Shown here: piece by piece, positions 25,074 to 36,115 of the stretch
How the letters are laid out: every line of letters begins with the position of its first letter
How positions within the stretch are numbered: the stretch's first letter is position 1
Source of the DNA: Pseudomonas abieticivorans
GTDB taxonomy: Bacteria; Pseudomonadota; Gammaproteobacteria; Pseudomonadales; Pseudomonadaceae
Length of the DNA: 64,000 bases
Direction: 5' to 3'
Assembly: GCF_023509015.1 (NCBI RefSeq)
Contig: NZ_CP094975.1
Location: 5,635,501-5,699,500, forward strand
Translations under genes and position numbers: made by a program
The notes under the pieces: model-generated
Told to the model about the DNA's origin: nothing
Database searches by the model: none
What the model saw: the letters and a program-made list of their open reading frames with translations, nothing else

Positions 25074-27323
25074 TTACAGGGTGGTTACCGAGACCGTGCG
25101 CACCGTCCCTTGCGAGGAGCGGATGGTCGCGGTCGGGTTGGCCGAGGGGATCGGCGTGGTCAGGTTGTTCAAGGTCAACCGCCATCTGCCGGTGGCCGGC
25201 ACGGTGGTGGTGCCCAGGGTGACCAGCCCGGTCGGCGTGGTGACCTGCACGGTGATGGTATTGCCGGTGGTCACCGACGAGGTGCCGGCAAAGTCCCAGT
25301 TGAAGCGGTTGCCGGAGCGCGCCTGCACCGTGGCGGTGGTCACCGTGAAGGTTTCCGCGGCAGGTTTGGGCGAGACCTGCACCGTGACCGTGGCCGGCGT
25401 CGACAGGGCGCCGAAGCTGTCACGGGCGATGTAGGTGAAGGTGGTGGTGAACGCTGTGGTCACCGTGGCCGGTGGCGTGTAGGTGATCACTGTGCCGTCG
25501 GTGCTCACGGTGCCGCGCCCGGCAGCCGGTTGGGTCAGGCTGGCGACGCCCAGGGGCACGTTGCCTTCGGGGTCGGTGTCGTTGGCCAGCACATTGATCG
25601 CGATGGCCACGCCCAGGGTGGCGACGGCGTCGGCGTTGGCCACCGGTGGCCGGTTGGGCGCCACGCTGACGCTGACGTTGGCCGGGGTGGAGTTCAGGCC
25701 TTTGGCGTCCTGGGCCATGTAGGTGAACACCGCGGTAATCGGCGTGTTGACCACCGCCGGCGGGGTGTACACCACCGACGTCGAGCCATTGAGCACCACG
25801 CTGCCCAACCCCGAGGCCGGTTGCGTGAGCCCGGTGATGCTCAGCGGCGTGTTGCCGTCCGGGTCATGGTCGTTGGCCAGCAGGTTAAGGGTGATGGGCA
25901 CGCCAAAGCCGGTGCTGGCGGTGTCGGCCACGGCCACGGGCGGTTGGTTGTCGCCGGTATTGGGCGCATTGCCCACCACTTTTACCCATTCGGTGTCGCT
26001 GCCGCCTGCTGCCGATTTCACCGTGACGCTGGCCGGCGGTTGGGCCAGGTCGGCCACGGTCAGGCGTTGCAGGGTACCGGACTTGGACAACCGGCCGAAG
26101 CCTTGCGCGACCATGTCGGGCACCGCCACTTCATCGCTGGAGGTGGCCTCGATCACCAGGTTGTGGTTGCTCCAGGTGTAGGTGGCGGCGCTGATTTTGA
26201 CGATGTCGCTGAGTTTGCTCGACACCGCCGTGGGCCGGGTGGTGCCGGCCGGGTTGCTGGCTGTGACCACCACCAGCGCGGGCAGGGTGTTGCCGGTGAG
26301 CAGGTGCTGGCCGAAGTACAGCCCGGTGTTGTCGTTCGCAAGGCTGGTTTGGCAAGGCGTGGCCGGTGGGCCTGGCAGCAGCGCCAGGGTTTCGCGAAAG
26401 CACAGGCTGGAGCTGTTGGGCGAATGGGCGAACACCTCGACGCGGGTGTTGTTGCCACCGCCGCTGGTGGTGCGCCGGTAGGTGATGCGGTCGACGTCCA
26501 CCGGGGTTTGCGCGCGGTTATCGTAGACCTTGCCGGTCAGGTTGAACAGGCTGGTCTGGATCGTGCCGGGCGGGCCGCTGATGCGGATGAAGTTGGTGCC
26601 CTGCGGGCTGCCGGTCACCGCTTCCGCCAGGTTAGGGTCGCCAATGAAGGTTTCGCTGGCACCGGTCTCCGGGTTGACCTCGATATAGGGGCCATTGACG
26701 GCATGCAGGAACGGCCCGATGGCCCCGTTCAGCGCGCCGCCGAAATTGCCGGGGGCGGCCACGCCGATGTCGCGGGTCACGTTGATCGCGCGCCGGCCCG
26801 GGGTGGTGACGTTGAAGGTTTCGGTGCCGTAGGGGTGGGTCACGGTGTAGCTGCCGGCCACCGGCACGTTGATGCGCAGGCGGATGCGCGCAAAGCTGAT
26901 CTGCTGGCCGTCCACCGGGTCTGGGGTGGTGAACGCCGCCTCGATGCCCGCCACATAGGCTTCCAGCTCATACCCGCTGTTGCCCACGGCCGGGATCTTG
27001 GCCTCGGCCACGGTCCAGAAGGCCTCTGGTGGCCAATTGTCGGGGAACACCATGGGCAGGGTGTCATCGAAGATGCCCGGCTCCGGCAGGATGGTGCACA
27101 TGTATGAAGGGGTGCCCGCTACGCTGGGCACCCGCGAGCTCAATGCCTTGGACTGGCAGAGTTCGAGCTGCAGGTTGGTGGAGTCCTGATACCACAGCGG
27201 GAAGCGCCCGGTGGCGGCAGTGTAGGGGCCGCTGTCGACGGCAGCCAGGGTCGCGTGGGCGGTGCCCGACAGCGATATCGAAAGCCCCAGGGCGCTGAGC
27301 GCCAGGCGTGGCCAATTGTTCAT
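25074..27323 (-). CDS. Secreted protein with shared N-terminal domain and two cadherin/Ig-like repeats
   Basis: A 749-residue exported protein. After a signal peptide (LALSALGLSISLSGTAHA) comes a domain of about 430 residues related to the next gene upstream (GPYTAATGRFPLWYQDS, VTHPYGTETFNVTTPGRRAI, GDPNLAEAVTGSPQGTNFIR). Two repeats of the RTX/cadherin-like type follow (NQPPVAVADTASTGFGVPIT and NRPPVANADAVATLGVAIAI, each with a LANDxDPxGN motif), then a Thr/Val-rich C-terminus. CAGGAGG precedes the ATG at 27323. No catalytic motif is seen. Position in the curlin operon suggests a matrix or surface protein; the molecular role is unknown. Confidence 0.85.
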   Translation of the reverse strand: MNNWPRLALSALGLSISLSGTAHATLAAVDSGPYTAATGRFPLWYQDSTNLQLELCQSKALSSRVPSVAGTPSYMCTILPEPGIFDDTLPMVFPDNWPPEAFWTVAEAKIPAVGNSGYELEAYVAGIEAAFTTPDPVDGQQISFARIRLRINVPVAGSYTVTHPYGTETFNVTTPGRRAINVTRDIGVAAPGNFGGALNGAIGPFLHAVNGPYIEVNPETGASETFIGDPNLAEAVTGSPQGTNFIRISGPPGTIQTSLFNLTGKVYDNRAQTPVDVDRITYRRTTSGGGNNTRVEVFAHSPNSSSLCFRETLALLPGPPATPCQTSLANDNTGLYFGQHLLTGNTLPALVVVTASNPAGTTRPTAVSSKLSDIVKISAATYTWSNHNLVIEATSSDEVAVPDMVAQGFGRLSKSGTLQRLTVADLAQPPASVTVKSAAGGSDTEWVKVVGNAPNTGDNQPPVAVADTASTGFGVPITLNLLANDHDPDGNTPLSITGLTQPASGLGSVVLNGSTSVVYTPPAVVNTPITAVFTYMAQDAKGLNSTPANVSVSVAPNRPPVANADAVATLGVAIAINVLANDTDPEGNVPLGVASLTQPAAGRGTVSTDGTVITYTPPATVTTAFTTTFTYIARDSFGALSTPATVTVQVSPKPAAETFTVTTATVQARSGNRFNWDFAGTSSVTTGNTITVQVTTPTGLVTLGTTTVPATGRWRLTLNNLTTPIPSANPTATIRSSQGTVRTVSVTTL

Positions 27324-27358
27324 GATGCCTCCTGAAACGAAACTGGGCCGAGGGGTGC

Positions 27359-28705
27359 TCATTGCACGATGACCACTTCTTCGGTATCGCTGCCGCCGTT
27401 GGACGACGTCACCTTGACCAGGGCCGGCGGTATCGGCGAAATGCCGGTGGCCAGGGTTTTCACCGCGCCATCACCGCTCAGCGCGCCGATGGTCACGCCT
27501 GTGCCGGAGGTGGCCGTGAGCAGCGGCGGCGAGGTTTCATCGCTGCTGGAGGCCACCAGGGTCAGTTGCCCGGTGCTGAGGCTGTATTCGGCTTTCTGGA
27601 TGATCACCAAATCCGTCAGCGGCAAGGCCAGGGTGGTCGGCGTGCTGCTGGCGATGGCCAGGTGGTTGTCCGCAGTCAGCAACAGGTTGCTCGGCAGGGT
27701 CGGGTTGCTGGCCGACTGGGCATACCAGTTGCCAGTGGCGGTGTTTTCGATCAGCGCCAGGGCCGGGCTGTTGCTGGCCAGGGTCACGGTGCCGGGCGGC
27801 GGTGGGGCCATCACGAACACGTCCTGCTGGGCCACAGGTGCGCTGTCGCCGGCATGGCGCGAGTAGGTACCACGCTGGGTGATCAGCGGGGTGGGCCGGA
27901 CCACGCTCGAGAGCTTGCCGGACACCGCGAACACGGTGGTGCGCACATCCAGGCCATTGGGGCCCTCGATGCGGATGTAGTTGGTGTTGTAGGGGCTGCC
28001 GGTGACCGCCTCGGTGAGGTTGGGGTCGCCGACGAAGGTTTCCGCCGCGCCGGTTTGCGGGTTGGTTTCGGTGTACGGGCCATTCACCCCGCGTAGGAAC
28101 GGGCCGATGTCGCCCTTCAGCGCGCCGGTGAACACCTGCGGGTCGCCGATGCCCAGGTCGCGGGTCATGTTGATCGCGCGCCGCCCGGGGGTGGTCACGT
28201 TGAACACGTCCACGCCGTAGGGGTGGGTGATGACATAGGTGCCGGCGGTGGGCACGTCGATGCGCATACGCACGCGGGCAAAGCTGATCTGCTCGTTTTC
28301 CGCGGGAAGCCCGCCACTGAACGTGGCCTCGATGGCCGCGCCATAGCTCAGGTTGATGCCCCGGGCGGCATCGACCAGGGTGCCGTCGGCGGTGAACCAG
28401 AAGGCTTCGTCGGGGAAGTTGCTGGGGAAGACGATCGGCTTGGTGTCGTCGAACACCCCGGGGTTGGGGATCAGCGAGCACATGTACGACGGTGCCCCGG
28501 GGGTGCCGGGCACGCGGGAGCTTTGGGCCCGCGACAGGCAGAAGTCGAGCACGCGGCCGTGGCTGTCCTGGTACCAGCTGGCGAAGTGGCCGTTGCTGGC
28601 CGGGTAGGGCCCAGGGTCGACGTCGAACAGCGCGGCGCGGGCGACGCCTTGGGCGAGGCAGGCGACGACCATCACCGACGCGGTTTTAGACAGTAAAGGG
28701 TGCAT
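27359..28705 (-). CDS. Secreted protein, paralogue of the Ig-like repeat protein
   Basis: A 448-residue exported protein (signal peptide SVMVVACLAQGVARA). It is collinear with the first part of its neighbour (DVDPGPYPASNGHFASWYQD, ITHPYGVDVFNVTTPGRRAI, VGDPNLTEAVTGSPYNTNYI) but lacks the Ig-like repeats. Its end, KVTSSNGGSDTEEVVIVQ, corresponds to the SAAGGSDTEWVKVV segment just before the repeats there, so gain or loss of the repeat tail separates the paralogues. It is the first gene of the curlin operon, with a sigma54-type promoter about 60 bp upstream. Function unknown. Confidence 0.84.
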   Translation of the reverse strand: MHPLLSKTASVMVVACLAQGVARAALFDVDPGPYPASNGHFASWYQDSHGRVLDFCLSRAQSSRVPGTPGAPSYMCSLIPNPGVFDDTKPIVFPSNFPDEAFWFTADGTLVDAARGINLSYGAAIEATFSGGLPAENEQISFARVRMRIDVPTAGTYVITHPYGVDVFNVTTPGRRAINMTRDLGIGDPQVFTGALKGDIGPFLRGVNGPYTETNPQTGAAETFVGDPNLTEAVTGSPYNTNYIRIEGPNGLDVRTTVFAVSGKLSSVVRPTPLITQRGTYSRHAGDSAPVAQQDVFVMAPPPPGTVTLASNSPALALIENTATGNWYAQSASNPTLPSNLLLTADNHLAIASSTPTTLALPLTDLVIIQKAEYSLSTGQLTLVASSSDETSPPLLTATSGTGVTIGALSGDGAVKTLATGISPIPPALVKVTSSNGGSDTEEVVIVQ

Positions 28706-28764
28706 GGGTTATCCCTCTGGCAAAAGGCCCGGCCCCGGGGGGATGGGTCAGTTGAGAGGTCTTT

Positions 28765-28780
28765 GGCAACTTCCATACCA
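28765..28780 (-). promoter_or_regulatory. Sigma54 (-24/-12) promoter of the curlin operon
   Basis: Read on the minus strand, TGGTATGGAAGTTGCC matches TGGCACG-N4-TTGCW at the key positions. The -24 GG (28779-28778) and -12 GC (28767-28766) are separated by exactly 10 nt. A transcript would start near 28754, leaving a 5' leader of about 50 nt before the ATG at 28705. Confidence 0.72.
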
Positions 28781-28963
28781 AGGCCTGCGCTTTGAACCAC
28801 GATGCCCGCGCCACGCGGCTCGCGGCGGTTAAGGCGGCAACGCGACGGGTGCGGGGTGTGGGGCGCAACCCCCGGCATTGGGGGCAGGTGGGGAATGGGG
28901 AAGGGCAGGCAAGAACCGATGAGTGGTCTATAACCCTATAGTCATCGGCGTAAAGGATATTTC

Positions 28964-30409
28964 ATGACCAGGCATGAGCCGCCCCGCAGTGAGCGCCCCG
29001 CAACGCTCGCCACCGCGCGCAAGCCCTTCAACCTGTTGCGCTGGTTTTCGGTGATCAGCCTGGCCATCATCGGCCTGGTTGCGCTGGGCCTGGGCGCGGT
29101 GTCCACCCGCTTCGTGATCCAGGAGAGCGTGGCGCGCGATGCCTTGCTCACCGCGCAGTTCATTCAGTCCATTGCCTCCACCGAAGTGCGCCACACCACC
29201 ATCCCCAACGTGCGGACCCTGGGCGAATTGCTCGACCCACGCCATGACGCGGACTTCCCGGACGTGGAACCGGGCGCGCGGGCCAAGGCCCGGCACGAGT
29301 TCCTCGATCACATCGAACACTTGCCCGACGTGCTGCTGGCCTCGGTGTATGCCCCTGATCGCACGGTGATCTGGTCGACCAACCCGGCGCTGATCGGCAC
29401 GCACATCGATGAGGACGACGACCTGGAGCATGCCTTTCGCTACAAGATCCCGGTGTCGGCCAGTTATCACAATGTCGATAACGCGCGCATGGAGCAGAAA
29501 TTCCTCACTCCGCCCGACTTCCTGTTCATCGAAAACTACATTCCGCTGTTCAACGCCGACGGCGACAGCGTGGCTGCCATGGTCGAGATCTACAAAGAGC
29601 CCAAAGACCTGATCAACCGCATGGAGCGCGGCCTGGTGCTGATCTGGACCTCCACGGCGGTGGGCGGCGCGTTGATCTATTTCGGCCTGTTCTGGATCGT
29701 GCGCCGCGCCGCGACCTTGTTGGTGGAACAGCAACAACAACTGATCACCAACGAAACCTTCGTGGCCCTGGGCGAGATGTCCTCGGCGGTGGCCCACAGC
29801 CTGCGCAACCCCCTGGCCACCATCCGCTCCAGCGCCGAACTGGCCCTGGAGTTCGACGGTGGCGCGGCGCACAAGAACATCACCGACATCATCAACCAGG
29901 TCGACCGCATGTCCAAATGGGTCCGCGAGCTGTTGCAGTCGTTGCGCCCGCTCAATGACGACCCGGAGCCGGTCAACCTGGTGGCCTGCGTGCACGACAG
30001 CCTGCTGGCCTTCGAGCAGCAGATCGAGCGGGCCCAGGCCCACGTGATCTTCAGCCCGGCCTTCACGCCCATGGTGCTCAGCCAGCATGTGCAAGTGACC
30101 CAGATCCTCAACAGCCTGTTGGCCAATGCCTTGGAGGCGATGAGCCGCGGCGGCACCTTGACCCTCACCTTGGAGCCTGAGGGCGCCCAAGCCGTGAGCC
30201 TGACCCTGACCGACACGGGCAAGGGCATGAGCGCCGAACAGCGCAGCATGGCCTTCCGGCCATTTTTCACCACCAAACAGGGCGGGCTGGGGGTGGGCCT
30301 GGTGCTGGTGAAGCGGATCATGGAACGCTTTGGCGGCCAGGTGCAGCTGCACAGCGTGGAAGGCGAAGGGACCCGCGTGAGTCTTTCGTTCCCGTTGGCA
30401 ACCACCTGA
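28964..30409 (+). CDS. mnxS1: Sensor histidine kinase, MnxS1-like
   Basis: A 481-residue membrane kinase. TM1 (about 27-47) and TM2 (about 224-246) bracket a periplasmic domain of about 175 residues. The dimerisation/phosphoacceptor box is GEMSSAVAHSLRNPLATIRS (H278), followed by N-box NSLLANALEAM, G1 DTGKGM, F-box FRPFFTTK and G2 GGLGVGLVLVKR. It is closely paralogous to the kinase at 34613. In P. putida GB-1 two kinases, MnxS1 and MnxS2, act with MnxR to allow Mn(II) oxidation; the numbering here follows gene order and is tentative. AAAGGAT lies 8 nt before the ATG. Confidence 0.82.
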   Translation: MTRHEPPRSERPATLATARKPFNLLRWFSVISLAIIGLVALGLGAVSTRFVIQESVARDALLTAQFIQSIASTEVRHTTIPNVRTLGELLDPRHDADFPDVEPGARAKARHEFLDHIEHLPDVLLASVYAPDRTVIWSTNPALIGTHIDEDDDLEHAFRYKIPVSASYHNVDNARMEQKFLTPPDFLFIENYIPLFNADGDSVAAMVEIYKEPKDLINRMERGLVLIWTSTAVGGALIYFGLFWIVRRAATLLVEQQQQLITNETFVALGEMSSAVAHSLRNPLATIRSSAELALEFDGGAAHKNITDIINQVDRMSKWVRELLQSLRPLNDDPEPVNLVACVHDSLLAFEQQIERAQAHVIFSPAFTPMVLSQHVQVTQILNSLLANALEAMSRGGTLTLTLEPEGAQAVSLTLTDTGKGMSAEQRSMAFRPFFTTKQGGLGVGLVLVKRIMERFGGQVQLHSVEGEGTRVSLSFPLATT

Positions 30410-30536
30410 CAATGGGTGTGAACTTTCCCCGCAGGTGGGTGTCATTCCCCAGTCGTTTGCCCGATTTCTTGAAATATTTTTTTACAAGTGCTTGAAACCA
30501 CGGCATTTTAAAAAACACCTTTCGAGCGCCAAAAGC

Positions 30537-30552
30537 TGGCGAGCTAATTGCT
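30537..30552 (+). promoter_or_regulatory. Sigma54 (-24/-12) promoter of the multicopper oxidase gene
   Basis: TGGCGAGCTAATTGCT fits TGGCACG-N4-TTGCW, with GG (30538-30539) and GC (30550-30551) exactly 10 nt apart. Transcription would begin near 30563, about 30 nt before the ATG at 30593. This also rules out the upstream in-frame start at 30548. Confidence 0.78.
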
Positions 30553-30592
30553 CCTGTGCCATCACCCCTTCAAGCAAACGAGGCGGATGGCG

Positions 30593-33400
<2,808 letters not shown>

Positions 33401-33412
33401 GGGGAAACAGTC

Positions 33413-34507
33413 ATGGCTGCTCACGCAATGGGTACCCGGGCACGGGGCATGCACTTGATCCTGATGTTGGTGGCCGGGCTGCTGGGCAGCCAGGCCTTGG
33501 TGGCGCACCAGGTGCCGGCGCCGCCTGCGCAGGCGTCGGCCACCCCGTGGGGTGAGGGCTATTTCCCCAACACCCCGCTGACCAACCAGGACGGCCAGGC
33601 GGTGCATTTTTTCGACGACCTGATCAAAGACAAGGTGGTGGTGATCAACTTCATCTTCACCTCGTGCACCGATTCCTGCCCGCTGGAAACCGCGCGTTTG
33701 CGCCAGGTGCAAAAGTTGCTGGGGGAACGGGTGGGCCAGGACGTGTTCTTTTATTCCATCACCATCGACCCCGACACCGACACCCCGGCGATGCTCAAGC
33801 GCTACGCCGAGAAGTTCAAGGTGGGGCCGGGCTGGCAGTTTCTCACCGGCAGCAAGGAGGATGTCACCCAGTTACGGCAAAAACTGGGGTTGTTCATCGA
33901 GGGGGTGGACAACGGCCGCAGCAAAGACCACAACCTCAGCCTGATCGTCGGCAACCAGGCCACTGGGCGCTGGATGAAGGCTTCGCCGTTCGAGAACCCC
34001 TGGATTCTGGCCGACCAATTGGCCAATACCCTGCAAAACTGGAAGCAGCCCAGCGCCGAGCAAAGCTACGCCGACGCGCCGGTGGTGCGCCCACCGAGCA
34101 ACGGCGAGGAGCTGTTCCGTACCCGTTGCGCTTCGTGCCACAGCATGGGCCCGCTGGACGGCCAGGGCCTGGGCCTGCGCAGCATCGGCCCGGACCTGAT
34201 CGGGGTGACCGGCAAGCGCGACCCGGCCTGGCTGAGCCGCTGGCTGAAAGAACCGGACCGCATGCTGGCCGAGAAAGACCCGCTGGCCACCGCCTTGTAC
34301 GAGCAATACGACAAGGTGGCCATGCCCAACCTGCGCCTGGACGACGCCGCGACCTTGGCGTTGTTGACCTACCTGCAGGAAGAAACCGACCGCCAGCACC
34401 CACCGGCCGCACCGATGGCGGATGCGGCAATGGACATGGACATGGACCACATGGAGCACATGCATCACACCCAGGACGCTGCCGACAAGGGGGCTGCGGT
34501 TCCCTGA
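33413..34507 (+). CDS. SCO1/SenC copper chaperone fused to a c-type cytochrome
   Basis: A 364-residue membrane-anchored or exported protein in three parts. A SCO thioredoxin-fold domain (about 45-210) has copper-binding TSCTDSCPLE and a distal histidine in KDHNLSLI. A mono-haem cytochrome c domain (about 235-325) has CASCH and an axial methionine candidate in VAMPNLRLDD. A Met/His-rich tail (MDMDMDHMEHMHH) follows. It starts 12 bp after the oxidase stop behind AGGGGAAA. It probably metallates or exchanges electrons with the multicopper oxidase. Confidence 0.88.
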   Translation: MAAHAMGTRARGMHLILMLVAGLLGSQALVAHQVPAPPAQASATPWGEGYFPNTPLTNQDGQAVHFFDDLIKDKVVVINFIFTSCTDSCPLETARLRQVQKLLGERVGQDVFFYSITIDPDTDTPAMLKRYAEKFKVGPGWQFLTGSKEDVTQLRQKLGLFIEGVDNGRSKDHNLSLIVGNQATGRWMKASPFENPWILADQLANTLQNWKQPSAEQSYADAPVVRPPSNGEELFRTRCASCHSMGPLDGQGLGLRSIGPDLIGVTGKRDPAWLSRWLKEPDRMLAEKDPLATALYEQYDKVAMPNLRLDDAATLALLTYLQEETDRQHPPAAPMADAAMDMDMDHMEHMHHTQDAADKGAAVP

Positions 34508-34612
34508 TCGTCGACTAGAATTACCGGCGTCTGCCTCATGACTAAAGTATCAATGCTTTAGACAGAGGGGCAGGCTACACAGCGGTACCCACGGCATCCC
34601 GGAGTTTCTCCC

Positions 34613-36115
34613 ATGCTGATGCTCAAACAACAACAAAGCGCCGACCACGGCGCGCAGGCCTTGGAACAGAAAGTCTGGCGCGGGCCTTTCAACCTGCTGC
34701 GCTGGTTTTCCCTGGCCAGTTTCTTGATCATCGGGGCGGTGGCCGTGGGCCTGGGCTATGTGTCCACCCGGTTCGTGGTGATCGAAAGCGTGGAGCGCGA
34801 CGCGCTGTTGACCGCGCAATTCATCCAGGCCATCGCCGAGGCGGAACTGCGCCATGCCGGCATCACCAGCCACCGCACCATGGGTGAATTGATCGACCCG
34901 CGCCAGGACGACGCCTATCCCGATGTCGACCTGGCTGCCCGCACCAGCGCACGCAACGAATTCCTCGACCACATCGAGCAATTGCCCGACTCGCTGCTGG
35001 CCAGCGTGTATGCCCTGGACCGCACGATCATCTGGTCCACCAACCCGGCCCTGGTGGGGGTCAAGATCGATGATGACGATGACGACGACCTGGGTGATTC
35101 CTTCAACCTGAAGGTGCCGGTGTCGTCCAGTTACCACCGCATCGACGATGAACGCCCCGAGCAGAAACTGCTGCGCGAGCCGCGTTACCTGTTCATCGAG
35201 AACTACATCCCGCTGTTCGACGCCGACCACAGCAAGGTGGTGGCCATGGTCGAGATCTACAAGGAGCCCATGGACCTGGTCGAGCGTATCCGCCGCGGTT
35301 TCACCCTGATCTGGGTGGCCACGTTGTTTGGCGGCCTGCTGATCTACCTGGGCCTGTTCTGGATCGTGCGCCGCGCCGCGCGGCTGTTGCAAAGCCAGCA
35401 AATGCAACTGGTGGCCAATGAGACGTTCGTTGCCCTGGGCGAAATGTCCTCGGCGGTGGCCCACAGCCTGCGCAACCCCCTGGCCACGATTCGCTCCAGT
35501 GCTGAGCTTGCGCAAGAGGTGGCCAACCCGCCCGCGCAGAAAAACATCGGCGATATCATCAGCCAGGTTGACCGTATGTCGCGCTGGGTACGCGAATTGC
35601 TTGTCTCACTGCGGCCCATGAACGACGACCAGGAAGCCGTCGACTTGGTGCTGGCAATCGACGACACCGTCAATGCCTTCGATGCGCAGATCAAGCGCGC
35701 TGGCGTGCAGTTGCAGTTCAACCCGCAGACCCATCCGCCGGTGATCAGCCAGCAGGTGCTGTTGACGCAAATCCTCAACAGCTTGTTCGCCAACGCGCTG
35801 GAGGCTATGCCCAAAGGTGGGGTATTGACCATCGAAGTGCTGCCGTTGCCCAACGATCGCCTGCAAATGGTCTTGACTGATACAGGCAAGGGCATGAACA
35901 AGCAGCAGGAACGCATGGTGTTCAAGCCGTTCTTTACCACCAAGCAAGGCGGCCTGGGCGTGGGCCTGGCGTTGGTAAAACGAATCATGGAGCGCTTCGA
36001 GGGCTCGGTCGACCTGACCAGCCAGGAGCAGGAAGGAACCCGTGTAAGTCTAAACTTTAGAGTGGCAGCGGGAGGGGAATATGGAGCACAGCATATTGCT
36101 GGTCGAGGACGATGA
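34613..36115 (+). CDS. mnxS2: Sensor histidine kinase, MnxS2-like
   Basis: A 500-residue paralogue of the kinase at 28964, alignable along its whole length (FNLLRWFSL, VLTAQFIQ-like periplasmic start, DRTIIWSTNPALVG, ENYIPLFDADHSK). The H-box GEMSSAVAHSLRNPLATIRS is identical to that of the paralogue; DTGKGM, FKPFFTTK and GGLGVGLALVKR follow. The periplasmic domain has an acidic DDDDDDLGDS stretch, a possible metal-contacting loop. The last 35 bp overlap the response regulator gene, so the two are co-translated. CGGAG lies 8 nt before the ATG. Confidence 0.82.
   Translation: MLMLKQQQSADHGAQALEQKVWRGPFNLLRWFSLASFLIIGAVAVGLGYVSTRFVVIESVERDALLTAQFIQAIAEAELRHAGITSHRTMGELIDPRQDDAYPDVDLAARTSARNEFLDHIEQLPDSLLASVYALDRTIIWSTNPALVGVKIDDDDDDDLGDSFNLKVPVSSSYHRIDDERPEQKLLREPRYLFIENYIPLFDADHSKVVAMVEIYKEPMDLVERIRRGFTLIWVATLFGGLLIYLGLFWIVRRAARLLQSQQMQLVANETFVALGEMSSAVAHSLRNPLATIRSSAELAQEVANPPAQKNIGDIISQVDRMSRWVRELLVSLRPMNDDQEAVDLVLAIDDTVNAFDAQIKRAGVQLQFNPQTHPPVISQQVLLTQILNSLFANALEAMPKGGVLTIEVLPLPNDRLQMVLTDTGKGMNKQQERMVFKPFFTTKQGGLGVGLALVKRIMERFEGSVDLTSQEQEGTRVSLNFRVAAGGEYGAQHIAGRGR

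Noticed and set aside
24612..27107. Large plus-strand ORF opposite the secreted-protein genes
   Set aside because: The translation is composition-biased, without motifs; the minus-strand genes have signal peptides, ribosome-binding sites and homologous neighbours.
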